From the NCBI GenBank assembly GCA_900290255.1, contig OMOD01000111.1:1-34685 (forward strand): DNA of 34,685 nt, read 5' to 3'. Position numbers and translations under genes: made by a program. This DNA comes from Candidatus Sulfotelmatobacter kueseliae (GTDB lineage: Bacteria > Acidobacteriota > Terriglobia > Terriglobales > Acidobacteriaceae). The notes under the pieces were generated by a model. The model saw nothing but the letters and a program-made list of their open reading frames with translations. It searched no databases and was not told where the DNA came from. Shown one piece after another: positions 6,901 to 14,832 of the stretch (its first letter is position 1; each line of letters starts with the position of its first letter).

Positions 6901-8640
6901 TCAGGCGGTTGGCAAGGTAAACAGGAAAGTGCTGCCGTGGCCGAGTTCGCTTTCGGCGCGGATGGAGCCGCCGTGGGCGAGCATGATGTGTTTGGCGATG
7001 GCCAGGCCCAGGCCGGTGCCACCGGATTCGCGGGAGCGGGCCTTATCCACGCGATAGAAACGTTCGAACAGGCGGGGCAGATGCTCGGAGGAGATGCCGG
7101 CGCCGAAATCCTGCACGTAGAATTCGACGCCGCGGGTTGCGGGGCGCGCACCGAGAACGATGCGACCGCCGGCGCGCCCGTATTTCATAGCGTTGTCAAT
7201 GAGGTTGGAGAAAACCTGGTGGATGGCCTCGCGGTCGGCCATCACTGAGGGCAGGGATTCCAAGGTGCCGCCGCCCTGGCCGTTGCTCTCGATGATTTCG
7301 AATTCCACGCCCTGGCCGCGGGCGATTTCGCGGAAGTTTTCCTGGGCATCGCGCAAAAGTTCGACGGGCGGGACAGGCTCGGTCTCAAAGCGGGTTTCGC
7401 CTGATTCCACGCGGGCCAGCGTGAGTAAGTCCTCGGTGAGGCGTGCCATGCGGGCGGCGTTTTTGCGGATGATCTCGAGGAAGTCGCGGGTATGAGCACC
7501 GTTGTCGGGCGTGCTGTCGAGCAAAGTTTCGGCGTACCCCTGAATCGAAGTCAGGGGAGTGCGCAGCTCGTGAGAGACGTTGGCAATGAAATCGCGGCGG
7601 GTTTTTTCGACGCGCTCGGTTTCGGTCAGGTCGCGGAGTACGGCGACGGCGCCGCCATCGGGCAGAGGCGCGGCGGTGACGTCGAAGGCGCGGCCCGGCA
7701 CGACGGAAGTGGCGCGGGCAGTCTTCGCCTGTTTAGTCGTGGTCGCGGCCTTAACCGTGGCGAGGAAATCAGGATCGCGGATGGTTTCGACGACCGGGGC
7801 ATTCAAGCGAGTGCGCTGCGGGACGAGGCGATCCATGGGCTGGTTCGCCCATTGGACGAGGCCGTCGGAACTGACGGCAATGACGGCGTCCTGCATGCTG
7901 TTGAGCAGGGTCTCGAGCTGGTGCTGGCTGGAACGCACCGCAGCGAAACTGCGCTCGACCTGCCCGGCGGTGCGGTCAATGGCGACAGCGACGCGGCCAA
8001 TCTCATCAAGCGAGGGGTCATCCACGCGGGCGCGCAGGTCGCCGCGCTCAATGCGGGCGGCGACGTCGACGATGCGCTCGAGACGACGCGCCGTAAGGAT
8101 CGAAGCCCCGGCCGCGACCAGCAGAGCAATGAGTAACGCCAGAGCCGACCCCCAAAGCAGGCGACGGCGCACCTGGGCCTGCACGGCTTCGAGATCGGAA
8201 AGAGGATAGGCGAGGCGCACGGCGCCTCCGGGATATGGAGCGGCGACGTAGAGAAACGGAATGCCGAGGGTGGCGCTGCGGCGTTCGCTGCTTGCGGTCC
8301 TGCCGACCAGAGCGGCGACGAATTCCGGCCGCCCGGCGTGATTTTCCATGGTGGCGGGATTGGACTCAGAGTCGGCCAGCACTTTGCCGGAGGCATCAAT
8401 GACGGTGGCGCGAGCGCCGGCGGCCTGGGCCTCCTCAGCAGTAATCTCGGTGATGGAGCGAGTACGGTCGGTCTCGACGCGGTGGGCGAACAGGAGGGTC
8501 TTTTGGGTAAGGTCCCGTTCGATCTGGGCGCGCAGGGAGGCTTCCCAGGCGCTGCCCAGCATGGCGTCGAGAGTCAGGGCAGTAGCAGCGATCACGATGA
8601 GGAATGCGGCCAACAATTTGAAGAAGATGCGATTCTTCAC
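6901..8640 (-). CDS. phoR: PhoR-type sensor histidine kinase
   Basis: The 579-aa kinase runs in this order: TM1 (about 6-26), a periplasmic sensor of about 130 aa, TM2 (161-182), HAMP (about 183-235), PAS (about 240-345, LLNSMQDAVIAVSSDGLVQW), HisKA with the phospho-acceptor His357 (FIANVSHELRTPL), and a HATPase_c domain with N box NLIDNAMKYG, G1 DFGAGI, F box LFERFYRVD and G2 GGTGLGLAI. The PAS-HisKA arrangement and the neighbouring phoB and phoU identify it as PhoR-like; the large sensor loop is like Gram-positive PhoR rather than the short-loop E. coli protein. The open frame reaches 8754 inside phoB, but GTG at 8640 begins KNRIFFKLL just before TM1 and lies seven bases after the phoB stop, so the genes are coupled. 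Confidence 0.93.
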   Translation of the reverse strand: MKNRIFFKLLAAFLIVIAATALTLDAMLGSAWEASLRAQIERDLTQKTLLFAHRVETDRTRSITEITAEEAQAAGARATVIDASGKVLADSESNPATMENHAGRPEFVAALVGRTASSERRSATLGIPFLYVAAPYPGGAVRLAYPLSDLEAVQAQVRRRLLWGSALALLIALLVAAGASILTARRLERIVDVAARIERGDLRARVDDPSLDEIGRVAVAIDRTAGQVERSFAAVRSSQHQLETLLNSMQDAVIAVSSDGLVQWANQPMDRLVPQRTRLNAPVVETIRDPDFLATVKAATTTKQAKTARATSVVPGRAFDVTAAPLPDGGAVAVLRDLTETERVEKTRRDFIANVSHELRTPLTSIQGYAETLLDSTPDNGAHTRDFLEIIRKNAARMARLTEDLLTLARVESGETRFETEPVPPVELLRDAQENFREIARGQGVEFEIIESNGQGGGTLESLPSVMADREAIHQVFSNLIDNAMKYGRAGGRIVLGARPATRGVEFYVQDFGAGISSEHLPRLFERFYRVDKARSRESGGTGLGLAIAKHIMLAHGGSIRAESELGHGSTFLFTLPTA

Positions 8641-8647
8641 TTTCGCC

Positions 8648-9340
8648 TCATTTGGGAACTTCGAAACGGTAGCCGGCGCCGCGGACCGTCCTGAGGTAGC
8701 GGGGATTCTCAGGGTCGGGCTCGATTTTCTCCCGGATGCGACGGACATAAACATCCACGGAGCGGGGAGTCACGTAGGAGGTGTCGCGCCAGACGGAGTC
8801 GAGCAGATGGTCGCGGCTGAAAACGCGTCCCTTGTGACGGGCGAAATAGTCCAGCAGGCGGAACTCGGTGGCGGTCGTAGGAACCACCTGGCCGCGCACC
8901 ACCAGAGTCATGGCCGAAGGATCGATTTCAATTTCACCGACCTTTAAGGGACTGGGCGGAAGCGGGCGTTCGAAGCGGCGCAGCACGGCCTTGACGCGGG
9001 CCACGAGTTCGCGCGGGCTGAAGGGTTTGGCGATGTAGTCGTCGGCGCCGAGTTCGAGGCCGAGCACGCGATCGGCTTCGCTGCTCTTGGCCGTCAGGAA
9101 AATGACGGGCACGGAGGCGAGGCCGGGGGTCTGGCGGACGGTGCGGCAGATTTCGAGGCCGTCCTTGCCGGGCACCATGATGTCGAGCAAGAACAGCGCC
9201 GGGCGCTGACGTTCGGCGTCGCCAAGGACGCTGGCCCCGGTGGGATAAACGCGGACGGCGAAGCCTTCGTTTTCCAGATGATGACGAACCAGGCGGGAAA
9301 TGTCGGGATCGTCTTCCACCACAAAGATGTTTGGTTTCAC
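8648..9340 (-). CDS. phoB: PhoB-type OmpR-family response regulator
   Basis: The 230-aa protein has an N-terminal receiver with acid pocket Glu9/Asp10 (FVVEDDPD), phosphorylation site Asp53 (FLLDIMVPGKDG), Thr83 and Lys105 (DDYIAKPFSPREL). A C-terminal winged-helix DNA-binding domain follows (LTT-like TEFRLLDYFARH, VFSRDHLLDSVWRD, SVDVYVRRIREKIEPD). It should activate phosphate-starvation genes when phosphorylated by the adjacent kinase. The frame extends to 9430, but GTG at 9340 starts KPNIFVVEDD, the normal receiver N-terminus. There is no ribosome-binding site before that GTG, and a TACAAT box lies only six bases upstream, which fits a leaderless transcript. Confidence 0.94.
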   Translation of the reverse strand: MKPNIFVVEDDPDISRLVRHHLENEGFAVRVYPTGASVLGDAERQRPALFLLDIMVPGKDGLEICRTVRQTPGLASVPVIFLTAKSSEADRVLGLELGADDYIAKPFSPRELVARVKAVLRRFERPLPPSPLKVGEIEIDPSAMTLVVRGQVVPTTATEFRLLDYFARHKGRVFSRDHLLDSVWRDTSYVTPRSVDVYVRRIREKIEPDPENPRYLRTVRGAGYRFEVPK

Positions 9341-9376
9341 GGGATTATTGTAACTGGAATGCAGCCGCCCGTTGCC
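9341..9376 (-). promoter_or_regulatory. Possible leaderless phoB promoter
   Basis: On the minus strand TACAAT (9352-9347) matches the -10 consensus at five of six positions and ends six bases before the phoB GTG at 9340, so transcription would begin at or next to the start codon. No good -35 box is visible at 16-18 bp, and I cannot identify a Pho box. The evidence is the -10 match plus the missing Shine-Dalgarno sequence. Confidence 0.3.
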
Positions 9377-9413
9377 AGTTGCCGGCTGCCAGAAGCCGGG
9401 CGAGGCTGGATTT

Positions 9414-11702
9414 TCACGAGATTGTAACAATCAGGCTGGAGGCGCGATCGAGGCGGAAGCGCTTGCCGGGCGGGATGACTGTAGTAGCGCTGTATTCGGT
9501 GATGACGGCCGGGCCGGAATACTTCTTGCCTAGGTGAAGATCGTCGCGGGAGTAGATCTGTGTTTCGAGTTTCTTGCCGTCGAATAGGACTGGGACTTTG
9601 GGCGGGGAGATCGAGCCGAGCTTCGCTCGGCCCGGATCCCTCGACTTCGCTCGGGACAGGCTTGCGAGGGCGGCTGTCCCCGCACGTTCGGCGTCTAGCT
9701 GGCGGACGAGGGCGGCCGCCGCTCCACTTGTCGCTTTTGATTTCAGCGCAGCGCGGAGGCGGAGAGTGACGATTTCAACTTCGCGGCCGTGGTGCGCGTA
9801 GCCGTAGCGGCGCTGGTGTTCCCGCTCAAAATCTCGCAAGAGGTTTTTGGTGAGCGGGAGGTTGAGTTCGTATCCCTGGCCGCGATAACGGAGGTCGGCG
9901 CTGCGGCGGTAGTGCGGTGTTCCCTGCCAGCCTTCGCTCGAGAAATCCCGCGCGGCGGTGTTTTCCAGGACCGAGAATTCACGAGTGAGCTGGGCGTGCG
10001 GAACCTCTTTGGATGTGCGCCACAACACGGTGTGGGAATAATCCTTGACGACATCGCTGGCGAGAATGCCAAGCGCGGAAAGAGCGCCGGGCAGGGCGGG
10101 GACGATGACGTGCGGAATGCTGAGAGCTTCGGCGAGAGCGCAGGCGTGCAGGCCTCCGGCGCCGCCGAAGGCAACCAGGGCGAAGTGACGAGGGTCGCGG
10201 CCGCGCTCGATGGAAACAACGCGGATGGCTTTCTCCATGGTGGCGTTGACGACGCGAATCACGCCGGCGGCGAACTGGTCGAGCGTCAGGCGGCTCTGAT
10301 GCCGTTTCAGAAATTCTGCGGTGATGCGGCGGGCCCGGTCGAGATCGAGCGTGAAGTCTCCACCGAGAAAGCGGGCGGGATCGAGACGGCCGAGCAGGAG
10401 ATTGGCGTCGGTGACGGTGGGCTGGGTGCCGCGGCCGTAGCAGATGGGGCCGGGATCGGCGCCCGCGGACTCGGGGCCGACCCGCAGCGCGCCGGCCGCG
10501 TCGAAGCGGGCAAGCGAACCTCCGCCAGCGCCGACGGTGTGGATGTCGAGCATGGGGACGCGCACGGGAAAGCCGGCGATTCGCCCGTCGGCGGCAGTTT
10601 TGATTTCGCCTTCGACGAGAGAGACGTCGGTGGAGGTACCGCCCATGTCGAAGGCGATGATGTGATCGAATCCACTGGCACGGGCGGCGGCTGCGGCCCC
10701 GACAACGCCTCCGGCGGGGCCGGAAAGCACGGTGCGGACGGGCTCGCGGGCCGCGGCCGAGAGCGCGGTGATGCCGCCGGAGGATTGCATGACGAAGATG
10801 CGGGGCGCGGGGGCTAAAGCCCCCTCTTTGTTGGCGCTTTTCGCGGCGCTAAAGCGCCGTTCTTCCACATTTTGAATCCCGCTCGCGGCGCTAAAGCGCC
10901 GCTCTTCCACATTCTGAACGCCGCTCGCAGCGCTGAAGCGCTGCGCCACCCCAAACCGCGCCATCCCAGATCTTCCAACGCCCACGCAAGCGGGCGAGTC
11001 GCCCGCGCCCACACGGATGTCTCTACGGGAACGGGCTTCCAGATTTTCCAGATAGCGCTGCATCACCGGCTGCAGGTAGGCGTTGATGACGACGGTTGAG
11101 GTGCGCTCGTACTCGCGGAATTCGGGGAGGATCTGGTGAGAGATGGAGAGCGGGACGGCGAGCGAGCGCAGGGCTTCCGCGACTGCGTTTTCGTTCTGAG
11201 GATTGGCGAAGGAGAACAGCAGCGAAATGGCGATGGATTGCGGGTGTTTGGCTTGGATCCGGGCGGCGAGTGCGCGCAATTCTTCCGGCGCGGGCGCGGC
11301 GAGGACCTGGCCGTCGCTCGAGGTGCGTTCGTTCACGCCGAAACGCTGGTCGCGCGGGACCAGCGGTTCGATGCGGTCGAAGAAGAAATCGTAGAGCTTA
11401 GGGCGAGCCTGGCGCCCGATTTCGATGGCATCTTCGAAACCGGCGGTGGTCACCAGAGCTGCAGGCGCTCCTTTGCGTTCGAGCAACGTGTTGGTGCCGA
11501 CGGTCGTGCCATGGAGGAGAATGAAATTCTGTCCGGGAGCGATTTTGCGCAGCGCTTCGACGATGGCATGGGAAGGATCGGCCGGAGTCGAGAAAACTTT
11601 GAGCATGCGCAGGCGGCGCGTGGCGGGATCGATCCAGACGCAGTCGGTGAAGGTGCCGCCGGTGTCGATGGCGATGCGGAGAGGTTGGGGCGAGCGGCGC
11701 AT
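9414..11702 (-). CDS. Hydantoinase/oxoprolinase family protein, subunit A type
   Basis: About 762 aa. The N-terminal Hydant_A_N domain opens with IAIDTGGTFTDCVW and LHGTTVGTNTLLER; the ATP-binding hydantoinase A domain has FDMGGTSTDVSL, THTVGAGGG-like DIHTVGAGGGS and FGGAGGLHACALAE. These are the marks of ATP-dependent N-methylhydantoinase, 5-oxoprolinase and acetone carboxylase A-type subunits, so the enzyme probably opens a cyclic amide using ATP. No HyuB subunit is next to it. I chose ATG at 11702 (RRSPQPLRIAIDTGG); the upstream frame is repeat-derived. Two segments look inserted. About 70 residues between LEARSRR and PRIFVMQSSGG are encoded by palindromes and contain VEERRFSAASG twice. 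A shorter one near the C-terminus (SRAKSRDPGRAKLGS) is encoded by 9608-9656. Both keep the frame open. Confidence 0.85.
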   Translation of the reverse strand: MRRSPQPLRIAIDTGGTFTDCVWIDPATRRLRMLKVFSTPADPSHAIVEALRKIAPGQNFILLHGTTVGTNTLLERKGAPAALVTTAGFEDAIEIGRQARPKLYDFFFDRIEPLVPRDQRFGVNERTSSDGQVLAAPAPEELRALAARIQAKHPQSIAISLLFSFANPQNENAVAEALRSLAVPLSISHQILPEFREYERTSTVVINAYLQPVMQRYLENLEARSRRDIRVGAGDSPACVGVGRSGMARFGVAQRFSAASGVQNVEERRFSAASGIQNVEERRFSAAKSANKEGALAPAPRIFVMQSSGGITALSAAAREPVRTVLSGPAGGVVGAAAAARASGFDHIIAFDMGGTSTDVSLVEGEIKTAADGRIAGFPVRVPMLDIHTVGAGGGSLARFDAAGALRVGPESAGADPGPICYGRGTQPTVTDANLLLGRLDPARFLGGDFTLDLDRARRITAEFLKRHQSRLTLDQFAAGVIRVVNATMEKAIRVVSIERGRDPRHFALVAFGGAGGLHACALAEALSIPHVIVPALPGALSALGILASDVVKDYSHTVLWRTSKEVPHAQLTREFSVLENTAARDFSSEGWQGTPHYRRSADLRYRGQGYELNLPLTKNLLRDFEREHQRRYGYAHHGREVEIVTLRLRAALKSKATSGAAAALVRQLDAERAGTAALASLSRAKSRDPGRAKLGSISPPKVPVLFDGKKLETQIYSRDDLHLGKKYSGPAVITEYSATTVIPPGKRFRLDRASSLIVTIS
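9608..9662 (-). repeat. CTTCGCTCGG-type repeat inside the hydantoinase gene
   Basis: CCGAGCTTCGCTCGG and CCTCGACTTCGCTCGGGA stand here side by side, each able to fold back (CCGAG/CTCGG, TCCC..GGGA). They encode the Ser/Arg/Lys-rich stretch SRAKSRDPGRAKLGS, which has no counterpart I know in the family. Related CCCTTCG...GCTCAGG words recur at about 2634, 2883, 15086, 22252 and 33531. Confidence 0.6.
10809..11006. repeat. Cluster of five palindromes inserted in frame in the hydantoinase gene
   Basis: Four hairpins share a CTAAAG/CTGAAG apex but differ in their stems: GGGGGCTAAAGCCCCC (10809-10824), CGGCGCTAAAGCGCCG (10844-10859), GCGGCGCTAAAGCGCCGC (10885-10902) and GCAGCGCTGAAGCGCTGC (10927-10944). 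Each stem stays self-complementary. A fifth hairpin, GCGGGCGA-G-TCGCCCGC, lies at 10990-11006. The words TCTTCCACATT(T/C)TGAA between hairpins are also repeated. The cluster encodes roughly 70 extra residues in the protein. Confidence 0.88.
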
Positions 11703-11738
11703 GAGTTGGCCGGGAGTAGGGTAACATCCGGCCAAGTT

Positions 11739-11769
11739 CCCATGTCTCGCAAAAACGGCGAGACATGGG
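11739..11769. repeat. TCGC-A5-GCGA-type hairpin upstream of the hydantoinase gene
   Basis: CCCATGTCTCGC (11739-11750) pairs perfectly over 12 bp with GCGAGACATGGG (11758-11769) across the loop AAAAACG. It sits 37 bp before the chosen hydantoinase start, hence in its leader, and after sucA on the same strand. The apex and A-rich loop match the tandem-array hairpins at 4558 and 14515, while the outer stem differs. Confidence 0.85.
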
Positions 11770-11850
11770 GCAGCCACGGGCTGCGACCTTGCCCGGTCTG
11801 AGACCAGCCCCACACGGACTGTTAAGAAGCAAAGAAAAAGCAGGTTCCTC

Positions 11851-11864
11851 ACCGCTGAAGCGGT
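11851..11864. repeat. ACCGC-TGAA-GCGGT palindrome after sucA
   Basis: A single GCTGAAGC-apex hairpin, 46 bp downstream of the sucA stop, followed by TCGGAATGACAG. It belongs to the same family as those in the hydantoinase gene and could mark or end the sucA transcript. No T run follows, so a classical terminator is unlikely. Confidence 0.65.
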
Positions 11865-11909
11865 TCGGAATGACAGAGGATTGTGGTCCTTCTTACCTTC
11901 CTCTGCGTA

Positions 11910-14423
11910 TCACTTGGTGGTGAAGGCGAGGGTGAGCAGCGTCTTCTGCTCGACCTCGTGGGCTTTGGCGCTGCCGGTGGCGGGGCTGGGGCTGGAACTG
12001 CGTTTCACGGTCAGGACCGAGCGCTCGCCGGCGATGCGCTTCAGGCGCGGCAGCATGTTGAACATCGCGCCCATGTTGGCGGGCTCTTCCTGCACCCAGA
12101 CGATGTCGGCGTGGCGGCCGTGGCGGTCGAATTCGGCGATGACTTCCTGCTCGGGGAACGGATAGAGCTGTTCGAGGAAAACGATTGCGGTGCTCGTGTC
12201 TTTTCTCTTCTTGCGCTCGGCCTGAAGTTCGTGGCCGATTTTTCCGGTGCAGATCAGGATGCGGTCCGCTTCTCCGACTTCGGTGTCGGGAATGACGTTC
12301 AGGAAATTCTTGTGGGTGAAATCTGCTATGGGCGAGCTTGCATCGGGGTGGCGCAGCATGCTCTTGGGAGTGAAGACGATGAGCGGCTTGCGCCAGTGGC
12401 GCAGGGCCTGGCGGCGCAGGAGATGGAAATACTGCGCGGCGTTGGAGGGCTGCGCGATCTGGAGATTGTGCTTGGCCGCGAGCTGGATGAAGCGCTCGAT
12501 GCGGGCGCTGGAATGTTCCGGACCCTGACCCTCGTAGCCGTGGGGCAAGAGCATGACGAGGCCGGAAAGCAGGTTCCACTTGGCTTCGCCGGCGGCAACG
12601 AACTGGTCAATGATGGCTTGCGCGACGTTGGCGAAGTCGCCGAACTGGGCTTCCCAGAGGACGAGCGATTCGGGATAGTCGCGGGAGTATCCGTACTCGA
12701 AGCCGAGGACTCCGGCTTCGGATAGCGTGGAGTTGCAGATTTCGCAGCGAGCCTGGCCGGGCGCGATGTTTTCGAGCGGGACGTATTCGTTTTCGTTCTC
12801 GATATCGATGAGGACGGAGTGACGCTGGTTGAAGGTGCCGCGGCGGGAATCCTGGCCGCTGAAGCGCACATGCGTGCCGGCTTTGACCAGGCTGGCGAAA
12901 GCGAGGGCTTCGGCCATGCCGTAATCGACGGGGCGCTTGCCCGCACCCATCTCGGCGCGCTGTTCGAGGAGTTTCTTCACTTTGGGGTGAATGTGGAAGT
13001 TGCCGGGATAGGTCGTGAGACGATCTGTCAGCTCGGATAGTTCTCGGGACGAGAGTCCGGTTTCAACCTCGTATTCGTCGCGGTGAAGGCCACCGAAATA
13101 GTTGTCCCAATATTTGGGGAGCTCACGCATCAGAGGTTTGTGCTTGATGCCGGTGGCTTTCTTTTGTGCCGCTTCGAATTCGGCTTTGACGGCGGCGGCC
13201 TGAGCTTGAGCGGCGGTCGCGCCGATGTCATCGGCGTAGATTTCCCAGAGCGGCGGATGCTCTTTGATTCTTTTGTAGAGCAGCGGCTGGGTGATGGTGG
13301 GATCATCGACTTCGCTGTGGCCGTGGCGGCGATAGCCGATCAGATCGATGACGACGTCGGTCGAGAACTTGTAGCGGTACTCGGTAGCCATGCGGGCGAC
13401 GCGGACGACGGCGTCGACGTCTTCGCCGTTGACGTGGAAGATGGGGATGGACTGGCGGCGGGCGATGCAGGCGGCGAAGCGAGTGGAGTGCTCTTCGGTA
13501 TAGCTGGTGGTAAATCCAAGCAAGTTGTTGACGACGACGTGAATGGTGCCGCCGACGGTGTAGCCGGGAAGGTCGGCGTAGTTCATGGTCTCGGCGAGGA
13601 TGCCCTGCCCGGCGAAAGCGGCGTCGCCGTGAACGAGGAGGGGAAGATATTTTTCGCGTCCGCCTTGGCCGGTGCGGTCCTGCTTGGCGCGAGTGCGGCC
13701 GACGGTGACGGGATCGACGGCTTCGAGATGGCTGGGATTCGAAACCAGGTGGATGTGAACGTTGCCGCCGCTGCGCGTCGTGTATTCGCCGGTCGCGCCC
13801 ATGTGATATTTCACATCGCCGGAGCCGAGCACGCTGCGGGGATCGACGTCTTCGAATCCGGCGAAGATTTCTTCGGGCGGGCGCCGGGCCACGTGGGCGA
13901 TGACATTAAGGCGTCCGCGATGGCTCATACCCATGACGAGTTCGGTCGCGCCGAGGCGCGAGCCGGAGTCGAGGATTTCGTCGACGAGCGGAAGCAGTGC
14001 GGTGACGCCTTCGAGCGAGAAGCGCTTCGACCCGAGATAGCGCTGCTGCATGACTTGCTCGAAGATGTCGGCACGGATGAGGAGATCGAGAATGCGGGCC
14101 TGGTCGTTTTCTGCAACCTCGAAATCCGCTGATTCCATACGGTCATAGATCCAGCGGCGACGCACGGGCGAATAAATGTGGTTGATCTCGACGCCGATGG
14201 TCGACGAGTAGATGGCGCGGGCTTCGCGGGCGTATTCGCCTTCACGTTCGAGCTCGGGTGTATAGCGCGGACGGAGGAAACCGAGGGGATCGAGGTCGCC
14301 CTCGAGGTATCCCCATTGGCGGTAAGCGCTGAAAACGCGCTCGCGCTCGGGGTTGGAGGCGTTGGTGGTTTCGACGACGGCGGTACTGGAGCCGCCGTTG
14401 GAAGCATTGGATTTCGGGGTCAT
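11910..14423 (-). CDS. sucA: 2-oxoglutarate dehydrogenase E1 component
   Basis: The 837-aa protein follows E. coli SucA closely from the first helix of the catalytic core: IESG-like RMESADFE, KRFSLEGVTALLPLVDEIL, VMGMSHRGRLNVI, GSGDVKYHMG, VSNPSHLEAVDPVT, LVHGDAAFAGQGI, TMNYADLPGYTVGGT and NNLLGFTTS (thiamine diphosphate and Mg site), IDLIGYRRHGHSEVDDP, then SGQDSRRGTF, WEAQFGDFAN, MLLPHGYEGQGPEHSSARIER, and the C-terminal QLYPFPEQE and WVQEEPANMGA. It decarboxylates 2-oxoglutarate in the TCA cycle. It lacks the roughly 40-residue N-terminal segment through which E. coli E1 binds E2; instead there is a short Ser/Asn-rich leader before PERERVFSAYRQWGY. I chose ATG at 14423. The E2 gene (sucB) is not adjacent, which is unusual for Proteobacteria but not for other phyla. 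Confidence 0.96.
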   Translation of the reverse strand: MTPKSNASNGGSSTAVVETTNASNPERERVFSAYRQWGYLEGDLDPLGFLRPRYTPELEREGEYAREARAIYSSTIGVEINHIYSPVRRRWIYDRMESADFEVAENDQARILDLLIRADIFEQVMQQRYLGSKRFSLEGVTALLPLVDEILDSGSRLGATELVMGMSHRGRLNVIAHVARRPPEEIFAGFEDVDPRSVLGSGDVKYHMGATGEYTTRSGGNVHIHLVSNPSHLEAVDPVTVGRTRAKQDRTGQGGREKYLPLLVHGDAAFAGQGILAETMNYADLPGYTVGGTIHVVVNNLLGFTTSYTEEHSTRFAACIARRQSIPIFHVNGEDVDAVVRVARMATEYRYKFSTDVVIDLIGYRRHGHSEVDDPTITQPLLYKRIKEHPPLWEIYADDIGATAAQAQAAAVKAEFEAAQKKATGIKHKPLMRELPKYWDNYFGGLHRDEYEVETGLSSRELSELTDRLTTYPGNFHIHPKVKKLLEQRAEMGAGKRPVDYGMAEALAFASLVKAGTHVRFSGQDSRRGTFNQRHSVLIDIENENEYVPLENIAPGQARCEICNSTLSEAGVLGFEYGYSRDYPESLVLWEAQFGDFANVAQAIIDQFVAAGEAKWNLLSGLVMLLPHGYEGQGPEHSSARIERFIQLAAKHNLQIAQPSNAAQYFHLLRRQALRHWRKPLIVFTPKSMLRHPDASSPIADFTHKNFLNVIPDTEVGEADRILICTGKIGHELQAERKKRKDTSTAIVFLEQLYPFPEQEVIAEFDRHGRHADIVWVQEEPANMGAMFNMLPRLKRIAGERSVLTVKRSSSPSPATGSAKAHEVEQKTLLTLAFTTK

Positions 14424-14507
14424 ATGAGGGCAGGTACTAGCATATAAGGATGCGGCGAAAAGCAAAAAGCTTCATCGGAGAGAATGCGGGGGAATGGAGA
14501 GTGGAGA

Positions 14508-14789
14508 TCAAAATCCCCACCCTGTCGCAAAAAACGCGACAAGGATGGGGCACCCCGCTACATCGAGGAGGAGGCGGAGGTATGAAGAGTTCAAGTCAAA
14601 ACCCCCCCCTGTCGCAAAAAACGCGACAAGGATGGGGCACCCCGCTACATCGAAGAGGACGCTGGGGTATGAAGAGTTCAAGTCAAAATCCCCACCCTGT
14701 CGCAAAAAACGCGACAAGGATGGGGCACCCCGCTACATCGAAGAGGACGCTGGGGTATGAAGAGTTCAAGTCAAAATCCCCACCCGTGC
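14508..14789 (+). repeat. Tandem hairpin array, three and a part units, 87-88 bp period
   Basis: TCAAAA(T/C)CCCCNCCC starts at 14508, 14596, 14683 and 14771; the last unit is cut off after CCCCACCC. Each full unit has CCCCACCCTGTCGC, loop AAAAAAC, and GCGACAAGGATGGGG, a stem with one bulged A and one C-A mismatch, followed by GCACCCCGCTACATCGA and a linker ending in TATGAAGAGTTCAAG. The array shares its core with the one at 4492-4965 but has a different linker. It lies between the divergent sucA and arginase-family genes, covering most of the space where their promoters should be. Confidence 0.92.
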
Positions 14790-14832
14790 TGCGTTGCAGG
14801 ACGGTTATGATTGCAGGGGAAGGCATGGGTCT

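Noticed and set aside
9789..10817. 342-codon plus-strand frame
   Set aside because: It lies antisense to the hydantoinase gene, and its Gly/Ala/Asp-rich composition is that of a GC-rich shadow frame.
13083..14132. 349-codon plus-strand frame
   Set aside because: It is antisense to sucA, whose conserved motifs are unmistakable.
14508..14789. CRISPR-like array or riboswitch tandem
   Set aside because: Linkers are near identical and the core is the same dispersed hairpin seen at 4558 and 15043; no known aptamer pattern is visible.
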